In this document: positions 33,978 through 45,521 of the stretch, in pieces | How the letters are laid out: each line of letters opens with the position of its first letter | Position numbering within the stretch: position 1 is the first letter of the stretch | Program-made: the position numbers and the translations under genes | The notes under the pieces: model-generated | Databases searched by the model: none | What the model saw: only the letters and a program-made list of their open reading frames with translations | Told to the model about the DNA's origin: nothing | Source of the DNA: Chlorokybus atmophyticus | Lineage: Eukaryota > Streptophyta > Chlorokybophyceae > Chlorokybales > Chlorokybaceae | Length of the DNA: 64,000 bases | NCBI GenBank assembly: GCA_009103225.1 | Contig: RHPI01000260.1 | Coordinates: forward strand, 777,250-841,249 | Reading direction: 5' to 3'

Positions 33978-36900
33978 TCACAACACGTACTGCCTAAAAT
34001 AAGCCTCGAGCTTTGGGGCGCGATCATACGCAGCAACTTGGCGCTTAAGATGCAGGAAGCTTGAGGTCAGAATCAACAGCGAAGACAAGCTGAAGTGAAC
34101 ATTGAGGAAACCCGCCAGTGCATACTCGGTGGCCAGAGCAAAGGTGCCCACCAAACCCATCAACACGCCACCTGGAATGTGGAATGGAATGTGGTGAGAC
34201 AAGAGCAAGTTGGCAACTCCATGCACACATAAGCAACTGTGCATGTGGACAAGCGCGTGCATATGTACACGCACGCACGCACGCACGCATGGGTACCGCG
34301 CAATAAGGTGTCGCGCTGCTGCACGGCCATGTATGTAACTGTCTCAAGTCCCGGGCGCACGTTGGGTATCCTGGCTTCTATTCTGTGCAGGAAGGAGGAC
34401 ATTGTTGCCGCACTCCTGGCTTTTCCACCCTGAAAATGCAACCGTAATCAGCCAATTATCATGGACAACAAGGCTCGTGACCAGTCACGGAAGGTGTGAT
34501 GGTTGTCTGCAAAGTGGCATAAATCCCGGTACAGATAACTCTCTCACGCACATGCCCAAGCTGATTGAAGGCAAATAGCAGCACAAAATAGAGGACGTAG
34601 TGGAGGCCCGGCACGCTTCCTGGCGGGCTCGGCAGCTCTGGAGACAGCCACCGGACAAGAGGCCGCATAGCATCCAGTTCCAAACTGCAGCAACAACATG
34701 ATGCCATGATGAGCCTTAAATTGAACAGCTTCTAGTTAAGTATGCAAGCTGAGGCTGAAGCGCAGGCCACCCTTACTAATGCGCAAGCTGGATTGGCAGG
34801 GCAGTACACATGCCAGCGTAAATGATGGTGCTCATGCCACCTGCAGCCAGGGTAAAAGGAATGTAACCCGTCGGTTCACTCCCGTGCCTGTGACAACATC
34901 ATTGATAAGACAACCTGCAAGGGCTGCATGCGTATTGGCCAATTGTGCTTTGAGTCACAAAACTCACCTGTCTTTTGGCATTGTGTAGTATTCCATAGGC
35001 AGGCGGCGTTGTGCGCTGGTTGCCATAATCGCACCAAACAGCGTCACCACAATGCTTGCAACCACGGCACCCACCTTCAAGGACCCATAAAGCAGAGAGG
35101 CTGCGATGCAACATAAGAGGTTGAAATATAGTTAGACAGGTCAGGGCTGCCACGGCCGCAACAGTGTACTGCACATGCAATGATTGTTCTTACACGTGCG
35201 CCAGGTTTGAAAGACTGTTCCTATGTTCTTCAAAGCTGCTATCACACTCAAGGAAATCATAAGAGATTCACCCCGTCCTGTGCCCAAACCCAACCATTAG
35301 ACTTGTCATATGCATGGAATGCATCATGCTAGCCAACATCAATTAGAGCTGCATGTACCAGTGCACGTACCCAGCCCGTGATCGGTGATTAACTCGCAAA
35401 GCTCCATCAATAGAGTGTGTCCCGCCAACAGCCACAGCGTGCTAACTGCATACGCCCTGAGTCTATATGAGAGCCCCCATCGGCACATGCTAAACAATTT
35501 AATGCATGGAGCAAGACGTACATGCAGGTGAATGCATACCAGGGACTCTGCTTGCGCATAAATTCTCTTGCGGAGCGAACCGCGGAGAATGCCATGATGA
35601 AGGCCACGACATTGCGCACTTGTTTGCTGCAGTAACATGCAACGTTCAGTCAGTTGAACAACACAATGGGCATCGGGCAATGCGTGCACGGCTGCCATCA
35701 GATCAAAATATGCACCACACCACTCACAGTTTCCTCATCATCGTCACCGAGTCTTCATTTGCCAGTGATGCAAACGATTTGAAGAAAGGTAAGCTCCGTA
35801 GATCGTGGGAGGGCACCATTAACAAGAATTGCAGAATAAGGGATGAGACAAACATCGGGGCAATTCCAAGCTGCATAAAGTTCAGCGGCATGAAGGCGGT
35901 GGCCAAATCCAACCTGAACATCTCTACACGCACATACAAGCGGTTACACACGCAATGGTACGCATGGTACGCATGGGCATTGGACAGAAGCTTCCCTGGC
36001 AACAGCATGCAAAAAAAGTGGACTTCACAAGCGCGCTATGTGGGTTCAGCCAGTGCCTAGAAGCACTATCCGTGCGTATTGTGTTGGACTCCAACATTAT
36101 GTGCAAGGCACAAAGTTGATGCAATAATGTGCCTTGACAGCTGAGCAATGCTGACCTCTGTACCACTCTTCTGGTGCTTGTGGAACAGCGCGTTCGAGAT
36201 ATGTCATGAAGCCCGGCACGGGCACGGCGCGGAGCAGGCGGATGACAACCAGCACGGACAGCGTCAGCAGGCCCTTGCGCAACACCTCAACCTTGCCGGA
36301 GTGAACGCCGTGCACCTCGTCCCGCTTCCTCTGCTTGGGAGGCCTCGCCAACCAATCCCAAAACAACTGCACATAATAGAAGATTAGACAACAAGTGCGT
36401 GCATGCACAAGTACTCTCAACAAGATAGCACTAAACTGTTGCGGGACCTGTACAGGACTGGGACGGTATGGTGGTGGCAAAGGGTGTGCGCTCGCGCAAG
36501 CGTGTGTCCTGCATGGCTGTTCTATGCGGCGTTGGTTTTGAGAGTGAAAGGCTGCATGGCGTGGTGAAAGCGCAGTCCATCTTGGCTGCCGACAGTGAAG
36601 GCCTTTACATGCGCTAGTGGCGTGCAGTCCTAGTCCTGCGAAGCAAAATGACATTAAGTATGTTGAAACATGCAACCATATACAAACGAGCGAGAATTTG
36701 TGCAGGACAACCCAGCATGCAACCAAGCTGGGTTGTCCTGCGCTAGCAGCCAATGTTCGCTTGTTTGCGCCTATAATCAGCATCTACTACCAAGACTCGT
36801 GATTGTGGATGCTGGCTATAGGCTCGACAATTTCAACCCAAATTGCATGCAAGGGGAAATAGACTAGACCTGCACATGCTCGCTTGCTCACGACTCTTGG

Positions 36901-37263
36901 CAGACAGCACTACTTGAAAGCAGCAATCCGATGCTGTTGCTGTGTACAACAACAATGAAATAGATTTTGATTAAGAGCATACGCATATTGTACGCACATG
37001 TTTAGCAACTACCCTGCCTCACCTTTCAAAGGCTGCTGGCCAATGCTGCTGCTGCAAAGCCTGGAAGAGGTGTAACTCTTGTGATTGATCGAGATCCCAG
37101 TTGTGTGATTATGGACCAACGCAGGTATGAAGCTCAAGTTTCGCTGGCCCGGCAAGCAGGCCAGGCTGCTGCTGCTGCTGCTGCTGCTATGCGCATGCCA
37201 GGCCAGAGAGGAAGCGCCCAACCCCGAGCTCATGCGTGGGGACGCTCGAAAGCAGATAACCAC
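33978..37263 (-). CDS. SCY2: Plastid SecY2 (SCY2) translocase subunit
   Basis: Twelve exons are readable on the minus strand, including 37023-37263, 36448-36635, 36156-36366, 35728-35923, 35522-35626 and 35371-35456, with later ones down to 33,978. Exons 1-2 encode a Ser/Arg/His-rich transit-like leader. The SecY core starts with VLRKGLLTLSVLVVIRLLRA and VPVPGF, and continues with LGIAPMFVSSLILQFLL, HTLLMELCELITDHGLGRGE, the cytosolic-loop RRLPMEYY, GYIPFTLAAGGMSTIIY, IPNVRPGLETVTY and GGVLMGLVGTFALA. SecY2 forms the channel of the second plastid Sec translocon, placed in the inner envelope in land plants. Envelope location is inferred from family. The first intron carries a 15-bp inverted repeat. 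Length and motif order fit SecY; sequence is diverged, which favours SCY2 over thylakoid SCY1. Confidence 0.82.
36702..36741. repeat. 15-bp perfect inverted repeat inside an intron
   Basis: Arms GCAGGACAACCCAGC (36702-36716) and its reverse complement (36727-36741) flank a 10-nt loop in SecY2 intron 1. Confidence 0.95.
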
Positions 37264-37839
37264 AACCTAAAATCGACGACAACTACAAAACGACCACAAA
37301 CAATTAAAACACTAGCATGCAGCAACCGAAGGCAACAACCACGACGACAACAACGCCCACTCCGCCTCCGCCGCCACACTGCGTACACCGCTGCAAACCA
37401 GAGTTTACTGCAAAGCCTTGCTTGCACCAGACTTTGCTCTGTTTCGAGGAATCCTCAAAACCGTCGTTTGGCACACTCTGAAACGTCTAAGCTTTCTGCG
37501 TGAAACCCCTTTTCAGGCTGCGAGCTTGACCGAAGCGTTTCTAGGACGCAACTTGAAACGTTATCGAGGCAAAATGCAGACAGCAGCTGTGCAGAGATAT
37601 TTGCCTTGTGTTGCATTGCTTTGGCGGAAAGGTTGTTGAAGGCATGGTCGGCGTGGTTGTAGTCTGAGCCGGGGAGGGCATTGGTGTGGTTAGGTTTGGT
37701 GCTAGGCGTCGTGGAGCGGCCGTCGGTGAAGCGCACGAGCGGCAGCTGCTGCAGCTGCTCCAGCTGCCTGCTGAGCTCGCTGCAGAGGGCGCGGCTGGTG
37801 TGGAAACTGCGCCGCCAGGGTTTTGGCCACCCTGCTGAC
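37264..37839. promoter_or_regulatory. Divergent upstream region of SecY2 and the DUF4050 gene
   Basis: The 576 bp contain a (CTG/CAG)-rich tract near 37,740-37,780 and open frames on both strands without motifs. A minus-strand frame across 37,455-38,018 overlaps the first exon of the DUF4050 gene and is probably a shadow. Confidence 0.4.
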
Positions 37840-39259
37840 ATGTCATCAAGACACGGCGCCGTAAGGCTAGAACGGTGAGTGGATGTGTGGCCCTCACTGA
37901 ATGTTGTGCTACGCCTGCATTTGGTAGTCACCAACCTTGCTAATACTGTGCCGGCTTGATCTGTGATCTGTGGTCGTGGTCGTTGAATTGTTGCATCGCT
38001 GGATGTAACGTACTTCATTGCCTATTTGCTCATGTACTTCAAGGGCATCTACTTCTTTACTTTTTTACTGAATTTTCGTTAAATTTCAATCATTTACTTC
38101 AAGGGCACAACCTCACTTCTTCTGTGTGTTTTTGGACTTCTGAAAACCCGACAAAGGTGCACCTTCTCACACAGCTTGATGGTGCACATATGTGCGCTTC
38201 CAAGCCTCCAATGCGCTTTAAATCTTAACCAGCTGGAATGCTGCTTGTGTGCATGTGCGTGTGCGTAGTCGATTTTTACACTTAGAGCTTGTTTCAGCGG
38301 AGCTTGTAAAACTAGGTTGTAAACGCTAGAGACACTGCTAACAGCTGCTTGATTACTCATTATTATCATGCACTTGCGTTGCACACGCGTATGCTTTCGT
38401 ACAGTGTTGTGACAAAGTTTGCACTTGACAGCACTGCAGATGAGCCAGGCGCCAGAAAAGCGCAGGAGAGAGCACCAGAACAGAATCAGCACATGGATGG
38501 AGACAGTCAACAGGACAGCGGCACGCCAAGCACAAGCGAACCCAGCAACGGACCCTTTGTAAACACAGGTAGTGTGTGTGTACCTCATTTTCGTTCCAAG
38601 CATAAAAAGACTTGCTCCATAAACCTACGCCAGCTAGCAAGGGTGTGCACTTACCTGATTTGACAAGGAATTCAGTGTGAGACAAGAATTGTACACTGTG
38701 CTAATCTGTGGAGGGGTTGTGTGCAGCGCTTGACACGTGGAATGAGCGAAGACGGTTGTGGACCACCTCCACAAGCACACCTAGTAAAGCACCGCCTCGC
38801 AGGCCAGTGTTAAGGTGCACTCCCCTCTTATGCGTGTTTACGTGCCTGCGTGGTGCCACACAGGCACGCAGACATATACTATATTCATATCACCTTAGCA
38901 TCTTCTCTCTCGTGTGCCTACCCTGAGGCCGACACGCTTTGATGCGGTATCAACATCAACATGTGTTGTCCTGTGACAGTTCTGGAGTTACTTATGATGA
39001 CATCCTTACAAGCAGTCGCCCCTTTCAACAACGAATACCTTTACCGGTAAGCCGCCGTCATTGCTTGCCACCACTGTCTCGGGTTGGGTGCTGGGATGGC
39101 ATGCAACATCTGGTTGTTGCCCGTTGCTGTGTATGGGACAACATTGTGGACAAATCTGCATGCTGCTCGAGCTGCATAGTAATCGTGATTGCGGTTGCTG
39201 CGCAGGAGATGGTAGACTTCTTAGTCGATTGTTGGGATCACGAAGGTTTGTTCAATTGA
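37840..39259 (+). CDS. Gag1-like clamp domain (DUF4050) protein
   Basis: Five exons (37840-37874, 38432-38568, 38727-38814, 38980-39046, 39206-39259) give about 126 residues with consistent phases. After a short basic start (MSSRHGAVRLER) and an acidic disordered exon come ALDTWNERRRLW, the domain core SGVTYDDILTSSRPFQQRI and the family's conserved end PLPEMVDFLVDCWDHEGL. Plant and fungal members share this Trp-containing clamp and the terminal EMVDFLVD(I/C)W motif. Molecular function is not established in plants as far as I know. No membrane segment is visible. The first exon is short and its ATG is inferred from phase and a strong donor (GTGAGT). Confidence 0.8.
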
Positions 39260-39540
39260 CACTAGCCGTTTTTACTGTTAGCAACTGCTGGTTGCAGTTC
39301 AGCTGTGGTCAATCACCTTTGTATAATTGGAGGTAGTCTCTCAGTTCCTTGTCAGTAGCCAGTTTGCACTGGCTGAGTTAAGTCTACTGTAAGAGAGGTA
39401 GCGCAACCTTTGCGCTTGTTCTGGTGCTCTCTACGTCGACTGTATGTATGATTTGCGTAGATCTCAATGGCCATAGCAACATGCAGATGTTGCATGTTTA
39501 CACATTACTTAATGGGCACTGACCTCACTTCAAGACTTAA
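39260..39540. other. Gap between DUF4050 gene and NUP160-like remnant
   Basis: No coding motif is seen. In particular there are no upstream NUP160 exons, which a full-length gene of well over 1,000 residues would need. Confidence 0.5.
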
Positions 39541-40155
39541 AGCTGTCATAAGAGACCGCTACAAGGCGATGCATCCAGCTACAGATGGAAACACAAAACA
39601 ATAGCATGTGCTGCTGCGTATGTGACAACATGTGGCAGCAACTGGAGGGTCGCTGTTGGTCATACACAACAGCGAGGAGGGCAACTTCAAGCTGAGATCC
39701 ACCGTGGTGGATACCATTCTGACTGTCAACAAGCATTTGCCTCCCAACATGGCTGCAGCAGCTGTTCATCAACCCATCTGAAGCCTTAACATCAGGCTCA
39801 GGCATGGCGCTGCACAAGTCAAACCCATCTGCCTTATTGACAATGTACATCAAGCATGGCCTGCTTGTGGAGGCTGCGACACTTGCAATTGGCTATCTCA
39901 ATGTCTGGTTGGAGAACCCAACTTGCAGAAAAATAAAATGTTGCCGTGTGGTGGCCACAAGCTTTATTCGACAAGCTTAGATATGGGCTCAAAGAGGCTG
40001 CCAGCAGCGATGATGATGCTTCCAGCGCTGGCGCAGATGAATACCGTTCACTGCACAATAGGCTGGTTGAAGTACTAGAAGTCCACAAGATCCAGACGCA
40101 GCGGAATCTACATGTGTTGAGACAACCGCAGTTGCAGTTGGCTGCAGTTAGGTGA
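39541..40155 (+). pseudogene. Fragment of nucleoporin NUP160 C-terminus, frame-disrupted
   Basis: Three frame segments in order resemble the end of NUP160: about 39,682-39,748 with FKLRSTVVDTILTVNKHLP; about 39,740-39,930 with PTWLQQLF and LLTMYIKHGLLVEAATLAIG; and about 39,944-40,155 with VWWPQALFDKLRYGLKEA and a helical tail. Human NUP160 ends with the same order (LP-x-WL, a LYL-x-x-x-LLEEA helix, VWLPYSSIDQLL, then a short helix). Here the frame shifts near 39,740 and again near 39,930 beside an A-rich run, and a stop precedes the second piece. No introns separate the pieces, and no N-terminal part lies upstream. It is a decayed fragment, or a gene damaged by sequence errors. The match is from memory and moderate. 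Confidence 0.4.
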
Positions 40156-41282
40156 GTGACTCATCGTGGCTTTGCTCGACTCCTAGCAGCATAGTTATCC
40201 AACTTATCCAACGCCTGTCTCAGCGTGGTAGGTTGGGTGTGCAGTTGAAGTTCAGCATCTGCTCTGCTAATGTATATGCTTTGCATAGGCCTGTGCTGTT
40301 GTTTGTGCTCTTGTGCACAAAGCCTGAGGATGTTGATGTTACCGAGGATGAGGATGTTGATGTTGCCGTCTCATGGCTAGACACCCACGGGTGGGTCTGC
40401 GGTGATGCGCTGCAACTGCAACACATAGGACACAAACTGTAAGCACAGCAGCTACAAGCAAGACAAAGCTATCCAGATGGTCAACACTTGCACACGGGAC
40501 AAGCAATCAATCGGGCTGGAGTGGTGAGTCACGCCTCAACCATTGCCAACACAACGTATACACCGCATCATAAGCAAGTCAGCAGCTTCTGACCACCAAG
40601 GTATTAGCAGCTATCTGTCTTGGTGCTGGCGGCACACCCGTGCAGCATATTGTGTTGCGAAAAAAGCACATACCGATAGTGGAGATGACGAGCGAGTCAG
40701 CACGTCATGCATACAGCATATATGACATGCCGTTGTGCAAACGCAACACCATGCCACATGCACACCACTCAAGCAACGCATGCACTATTATACACCTGAC
40801 CAAGTAGTGTAATGTTGGCATAGCAGTGTGCAGTCAGTAACATACAGGCTGTGAACAGCTAAGGCATGCGTGTGCCAGGAAGCACATCCCAACATCAATC
40901 ACAAGCCAGCACACGCTGCACAGCATTCCCACATGTAAACAACCAAAGAGAATAACTTAAGATCCATCGTTTCCAGTGCTCGCTTGCACTGTCTGTACAG
41001 CACTTGGCGCCATGCATGTTCTACATTTGGTGCCAGGCATGGCCAACCACCACTGAAACTGCTTCCATTTGACCTTAGCGCCATAAGCCTTGACGCTATG
41101 CAACATAAGAGAGCGCCAAAGTTATGTCATTCAACTGATGTGATGTCCCTTTCTCAGTCCGCCATGTGTACGTCCGTGCTCTGCAACTTTTGCCCACACA
41201 AACGAGTAAGACACTCATGACGCGCGTGTGCCCGTTATCACGGTCACAGCAGGAACAACATGAATTGCACATGGACGTGTTG
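40156..41282. other. Convergent intergenic region
   Basis: No gene is recognised. A plus-strand frame ending at 40442 has an acidic repeat (EDVDVTEDEDVDVAVSWL) but no family. It might be a further exon of the preceding remnant. Confidence 0.4.
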
Positions 41283-43720
41283 TTATACCAGTGTGTTCAG
41301 AGGCACGACGGGCCGCTTGCGCCGTAGCCTCTCTGTTTTCTGCGCAACCTGACACACGCAAAGAACTGTTTAGGACTGCTAACAACAAACAGTGCACATA
41401 CCGCAACAAAGAGAGTGTGTTTCTAAACTGAAGGCCTGATAACGTAGAAGCATGGACACTTTACTATGTGCTGCATGGCTCACCTGAACACGCGTGCCAC
41501 CGGTGGGTTGTCGCTGTTTGCCAACTGGATGCCTGCATGATGAAGCATGAGCAACATGTTCATGACAGACAGCGGCTACTGCATGTGTTGTCATAACAAT
41601 GACAAATCTGTGGCGCATGTACCTTTGATGCAGTGCCGGCTTCCTTAAAGGTACGCCTTGGGGCTGAAAAACCCCAAAATCAAAACACGTGATGACAAAC
41701 CAACGCCACATGTGACTTATGTATGCGTGCGCGCACGCGAGCGTGTGTGTTTATGTGCGCATGTGCGTGTGTGTGTGCGTCAGTGATTACCTTATTCGCT
41801 GCCATCTGTCTCAAGACTCTCACGGGCATCGAGACCGCCTCAGGAACAGCTTGCGATGGTTCTGTTAGCATAGCATAACAACAAGTTGAACATCATCGAC
41901 ACAGACACAACAAAGCAAGCCAACAGATATGTCACACAGGTACGTGCAGAACAGTGCATGACACCACAGCAACACGCTGATCAACCCCACACTCACCTGT
42001 TGGGAAGAGCGCGCGTCTGTTGTGCATGAGCTCGTAGCACAGGTAGTGTATGTGGTTGTCATCGCGTGCATCAAAGGCTTTGTCATCGCTTTGTCGAAAC
42101 ACCTGGTGCACGCAGTCCTGGACAACACGCCGTACGAAGGCCACGAGCGGGAGCCAACATGGGTCACGCACGCACGCATGCACGCTGCGCTTCATCCGGG
42201 AAGGCAAGTCACCGTAGAAGGTGGCCTCCTCGCCGGGTTCGCACGGCTCATTGTTGACATTGTCACAACCCTCGTGTAACATGTCGCTGATGTCATCATC
42301 ATCGTCGTCATCATCAACAACATCAGCGTGTTCTTGCGCGTGTGCTCCTTCGACACCTTCTGCTTCTTCCATGTTGTGTGCCGCGTGCTGCAAAGTGTTT
42401 CATGGATGAAGATCGTGGGAGTGCATGCAAGTGGGGAGTGCAGCACGACAAAATGCACGTGGTTAATGTTCATTGACACATGTGCTCATAATGATGGTAC
42501 CTCTTGTTCAGCGCTCCGCACTCTCTTCATGCTCGTGCATTCGTCAAAGTCGTCATCTTCGCCCTTGCGCTTATCGCGCAGTACTATAAACCTGCCTGTT
42601 TCGTCTGCAACCATAGCTTGTCAATGGCATGCACCACATCAAGAGTGCGTGTATGTGTGCGTGTGCACATACGTGCGGGGTGGGTGTCCACATGCTGGCG
42701 CACATACGCGTGCGCATGCGTGTGTGCATGTGTGTGGTTGTGTGCGCACATGTACATGTGTGTGCATGCTTGTGTTTACCTGCTTTGAGCACAAAACTGA
42801 CAGCAACTGAGCCCTCCAGCTGTCCTCTATACACGCGCCTTTCTTCCGAAAACTCCATCAACTCGGCAAACGCTACCCACAACTGGGGCAGATTCTGCCT
42901 ATCAGCATCTGGGGCAAAGCAGCCCATGTCAACAATAGCACCTGCATGAGACATATGAATGCAAAACTTACTTGTATTTGTGCAATGCTTACCTACTGCC
43001 CATGCCCAGTTGGAGAAGACGCGGCACATGGAAGTGAACCACCGCGCTGTGTCGTATGTGGGGAAGTTGTGAGCGTACTGCGCGTTGACACTGCTTTGGG
43101 CGCGAACGTGATGGCGAGCCAACCGATCACGCACCTAAATGAGTGAATGAGTGAGTGAGTGAGCGAGTGAGAGAGTGAGTGAGTGAGTGAGTGAGTGTGA
43201 GAGAGAGCGAGTGAGTGAGTGAATGAGTGAACGATTGGGTACATGCATGAGTCGACGACGGTGTGAATCAGTGGGTGAGTGCGTGAGTGAGTGAGCAAAA
43301 GGGTTGGTTGTGGTGTTGCTGGTTGCCACAGTGGATGCATGCTGTTGCTGCAAAGCTCACCAGCGCAACAGGCATCCATGCACATCCTCGTCTGGTACTT
43401 AGCCTGACCGCCGCCTGCTCCAGCTCACCCACGAAGGCGGCGTCGCCCAAGGCCCTGAGGAGGAGTACCTCCGGACTGAGAGGGTTGGTGTCGTCGGCAT
43501 GGGGCGCGGCGGCGGCGGAGGGGCCAGCAGCTTGGCCAGCAGCTTCGGGGGCGGCGGCGGTGGTGGTGGTGGTGGCAGGTGCGGCGCCGCCGTCATGGAC
43601 AGCCACCAGCGCCAGGTTGGGGTTTGACTCCTCAGCGGCGGCAGCGGTGGGAGGAGGAGCAATGCGGGAGCGCAGCCTGGGTGCCCTGATGATCGCCGGC
43701 CTGGGCCTGGTTCTGTTCAT
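41283..43720 (-). CDS. Unrecognised acidic protein, about 461 residues
   Basis: Nine exons join with perfect phases: 43361-43720, 42993-43134, 42780-42941, 42501-42604, 41997-42387, 41791-41861, 41623-41663, 41484-41532 and 41283-41348. The first exon is Ala/Pro/Thr-rich. A conserved-looking core follows: SVNAQYAHNFPTYDTARWFT, CRVFSNWAWAVG, NLPQLWVAFAELMEFSEERR, and a beta-rich VAVSFVLKAG then GRFIVLRDKRKGE. Next are an acidic run (eight Asp in a row), DPCWLPLVAFVRRVVQDCV and HIHYLCYELMHNRRALFP. The tail is basic (KTERLRRKRPVVP). The mix of acidic and basic tracts suggests a nuclear protein. I cannot name a family. That all nine exons splice in phase is the main support for a real gene. Confidence 0.65.
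43139..43296. repeat. (GAGT)n repeat filling an intron
   Basis: GAGT/GAGC tetramers run nearly continuously from the acceptor of exon 2 of the unrecognised minus-strand gene through most of its first intron. Confidence 0.9.
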
Positions 43721-44138
43721 GGCTAAGCTGAGCTCCTATGCGCCTTTATTCTCCTTTACAGCCGGCAGAGGAAGTCCCCTAACTCCCTACTCGCCTGTCT
43801 TAATCACCTCCTCCTCCTCGTCCTCCTGCTCCTCCTTCTCCTCCGCCGCCGCCGCCGCCGCCAACGACAGCAACGCAGCATGAATGTAAGCAAGTGAGAA
43901 AAGGCGCTCCCCGCCAAACAGCTTTGAATATTTGAACAAGACACTTGCAGAAAACGGATTGAACCAATCAGTCCGAACCGAACGGAGAGAAACATCAATA
44001 AGACCGCTGCATTAGGGTTAGGGCAGTGCTGATTCACTCATGTCATGTCCTCAAATCAAGCGGGACTTGCTGCAGCCCAGTGCCTTTTAGGGCTCTGCTT
44101 GGGACCGCCATGACATTCTGAACATCCGGCATCGGGAC
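43721..44138. promoter_or_regulatory. Divergent upstream region
   Basis: This 418-bp stretch lies between the unrecognised acidic-protein gene (-) and the adenylyltransferase gene (+). It contains a CTCCTC/GCCGCC tract near 43,807-43,865 and a GGTTAGGG word near 44,015. The exact start codons on both sides are uncertain. Confidence 0.4.
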
Positions 44139-45521
44139 GTGGTGACGTGGCGGGCAGCGCTGGCGGCGGCGGCGGGGTCATGGTTGAGGGCGGCGGGATC
44201 TGCTCCCGTGGCTCTCAGGACAGGGTGGAGGCATAGGGGTGCGTGCGCCAGGGCGGAGCTGAGGGCGTACCGTAGGATGGCCGCTGCCGCTGAAGGCGAA
44301 GGAGAGACGCTCATGCAACGGTTCAGCCATGACCCTGCTTTGAAGGTGAGTGCTGTGTGTTGAAGCACACACGAGAAGCTTGCAATTTATTCCCCCCTTG
44401 TATGTTGCACAGTTGTTTGGGCTGCATTGTGTTCACGGTAACACTCATGAGTCACAGTCGAGCACAGGTCCGATGCAGTTGTCATGTCATTTCGCTGCAT
44501 GGTAACCCAGCTTCTGCATGGCTGCATAGCACAACGGCTCTCTCATCTTTCTCTGTGATGTTGCCTGCATCCTGTTGTCATGGCATGCTGTGCATGCATT
44601 ATTGTAATTATTGTAAACGATAGCAACCCGCATGTTACTACATGGCCGACGATACTCTCTTTCCTCGAAGCCCCGTGTTTGCTCTTGGCCAGTGCTACCA
44701 ACACAGCGCTGCACACAATTAGTTCATGCATGCTGCCTTTGGTTCCAGGACAGGTTTTCTATCGTGGTGTTGGGCGGCACATTCGACCGCCTTCACGACG
44801 GACACAAGGTGCTGCTCGACGCTGCAGCGTTCGTCGCAAGAGAGCGAGTCAGCGTGGGCGTGACGGACGCGAGCATGCTGAAGAACAAGAAGTATGCTGA
44901 GCTTATCCAGTCCATTGAGGTGAGCGTGAATGTGCAAACGTGTGAGCGTGAGCCTGAGCCTGAATGCAAGTGCGAAGACCAAGAGTGCAAGAGTGCGTGA
45001 CTGTGTGTGTGTGTGTGCATGTGTCAAGTTGTTTGTAATGCAGGTTAGGAAGCAGGCTGTGGTTGATTATGTAGAGTCGATCAAGTCCGGCATTGCTGTT
45101 GATGCAGTCCCGATATCCGATCCCTTCGGGCAGTCTATCGAGGAGCCGTCCATAGAGGCTATTGTGGTGAGTGAGGGTACAGAGAGCTCAATTTGCGATT
45201 GGGTTTTTTATTATGGCTTGTTGTCTTGTCTGTCACGCAAGGTCAGCCGAGAGACTGAAGCGGGAGGCTTGGCAGTGAACGAGAAGAGAAAGGAGAGAGG
45301 CCTGAACCCGCTGCAGGTAGGGGCTCATTGTTGGTCATGTGCGTGCGTTGCTACGACCAGGCGTGTGCCTTGACATTTTAATGCATGCAACCTGTCGTCT
45401 GTGGTCGTTGCAGATTGTTTCCGTGGACCTTATTGACGACACGCATATACCGTCTGAGAAAATGAGCTCCACGCTGCTTCGACAGCGCGAAGCTGAAGCC
45501 AAGGCCTCTGCGGGCAGGTGA
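44139..45521 (+). CDS. COAD: Phosphopantetheine adenylyltransferase (CoaD, eukaryotic type)
   Basis: Five exons (44139-44345, 44749-44919, 45044-45166, 45242-45316, 45414-45521) give about 227 residues. The nucleotidyltransferase core is [20 protein letters not shown], containing the HxGH-type motif, then [56 protein letters not shown] and a C-terminal [14 protein letters not shown] that matches the ISSSxLR motif. The enzyme transfers AMP from ATP to 4'-phosphopantetheine to give dephospho-CoA, the penultimate step of CoA synthesis. The first exon adds a basic, Ala-rich leader; an internal ATG at 44278 ([10 protein letters not shown]) could start a cytosolic form, so dual targeting is possible. 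Confidence 0.93.

Noticed and set aside
37455-38018. 187-codon minus-strand ORF
   Set aside because: It overlaps the first exon of the better-supported DUF4050 gene and has only composition-driven sequence.
43139-43296. CRISPR-like array
   Set aside because: It is a plain GAGT microsatellite without unique spacers, in a eukaryotic intron.
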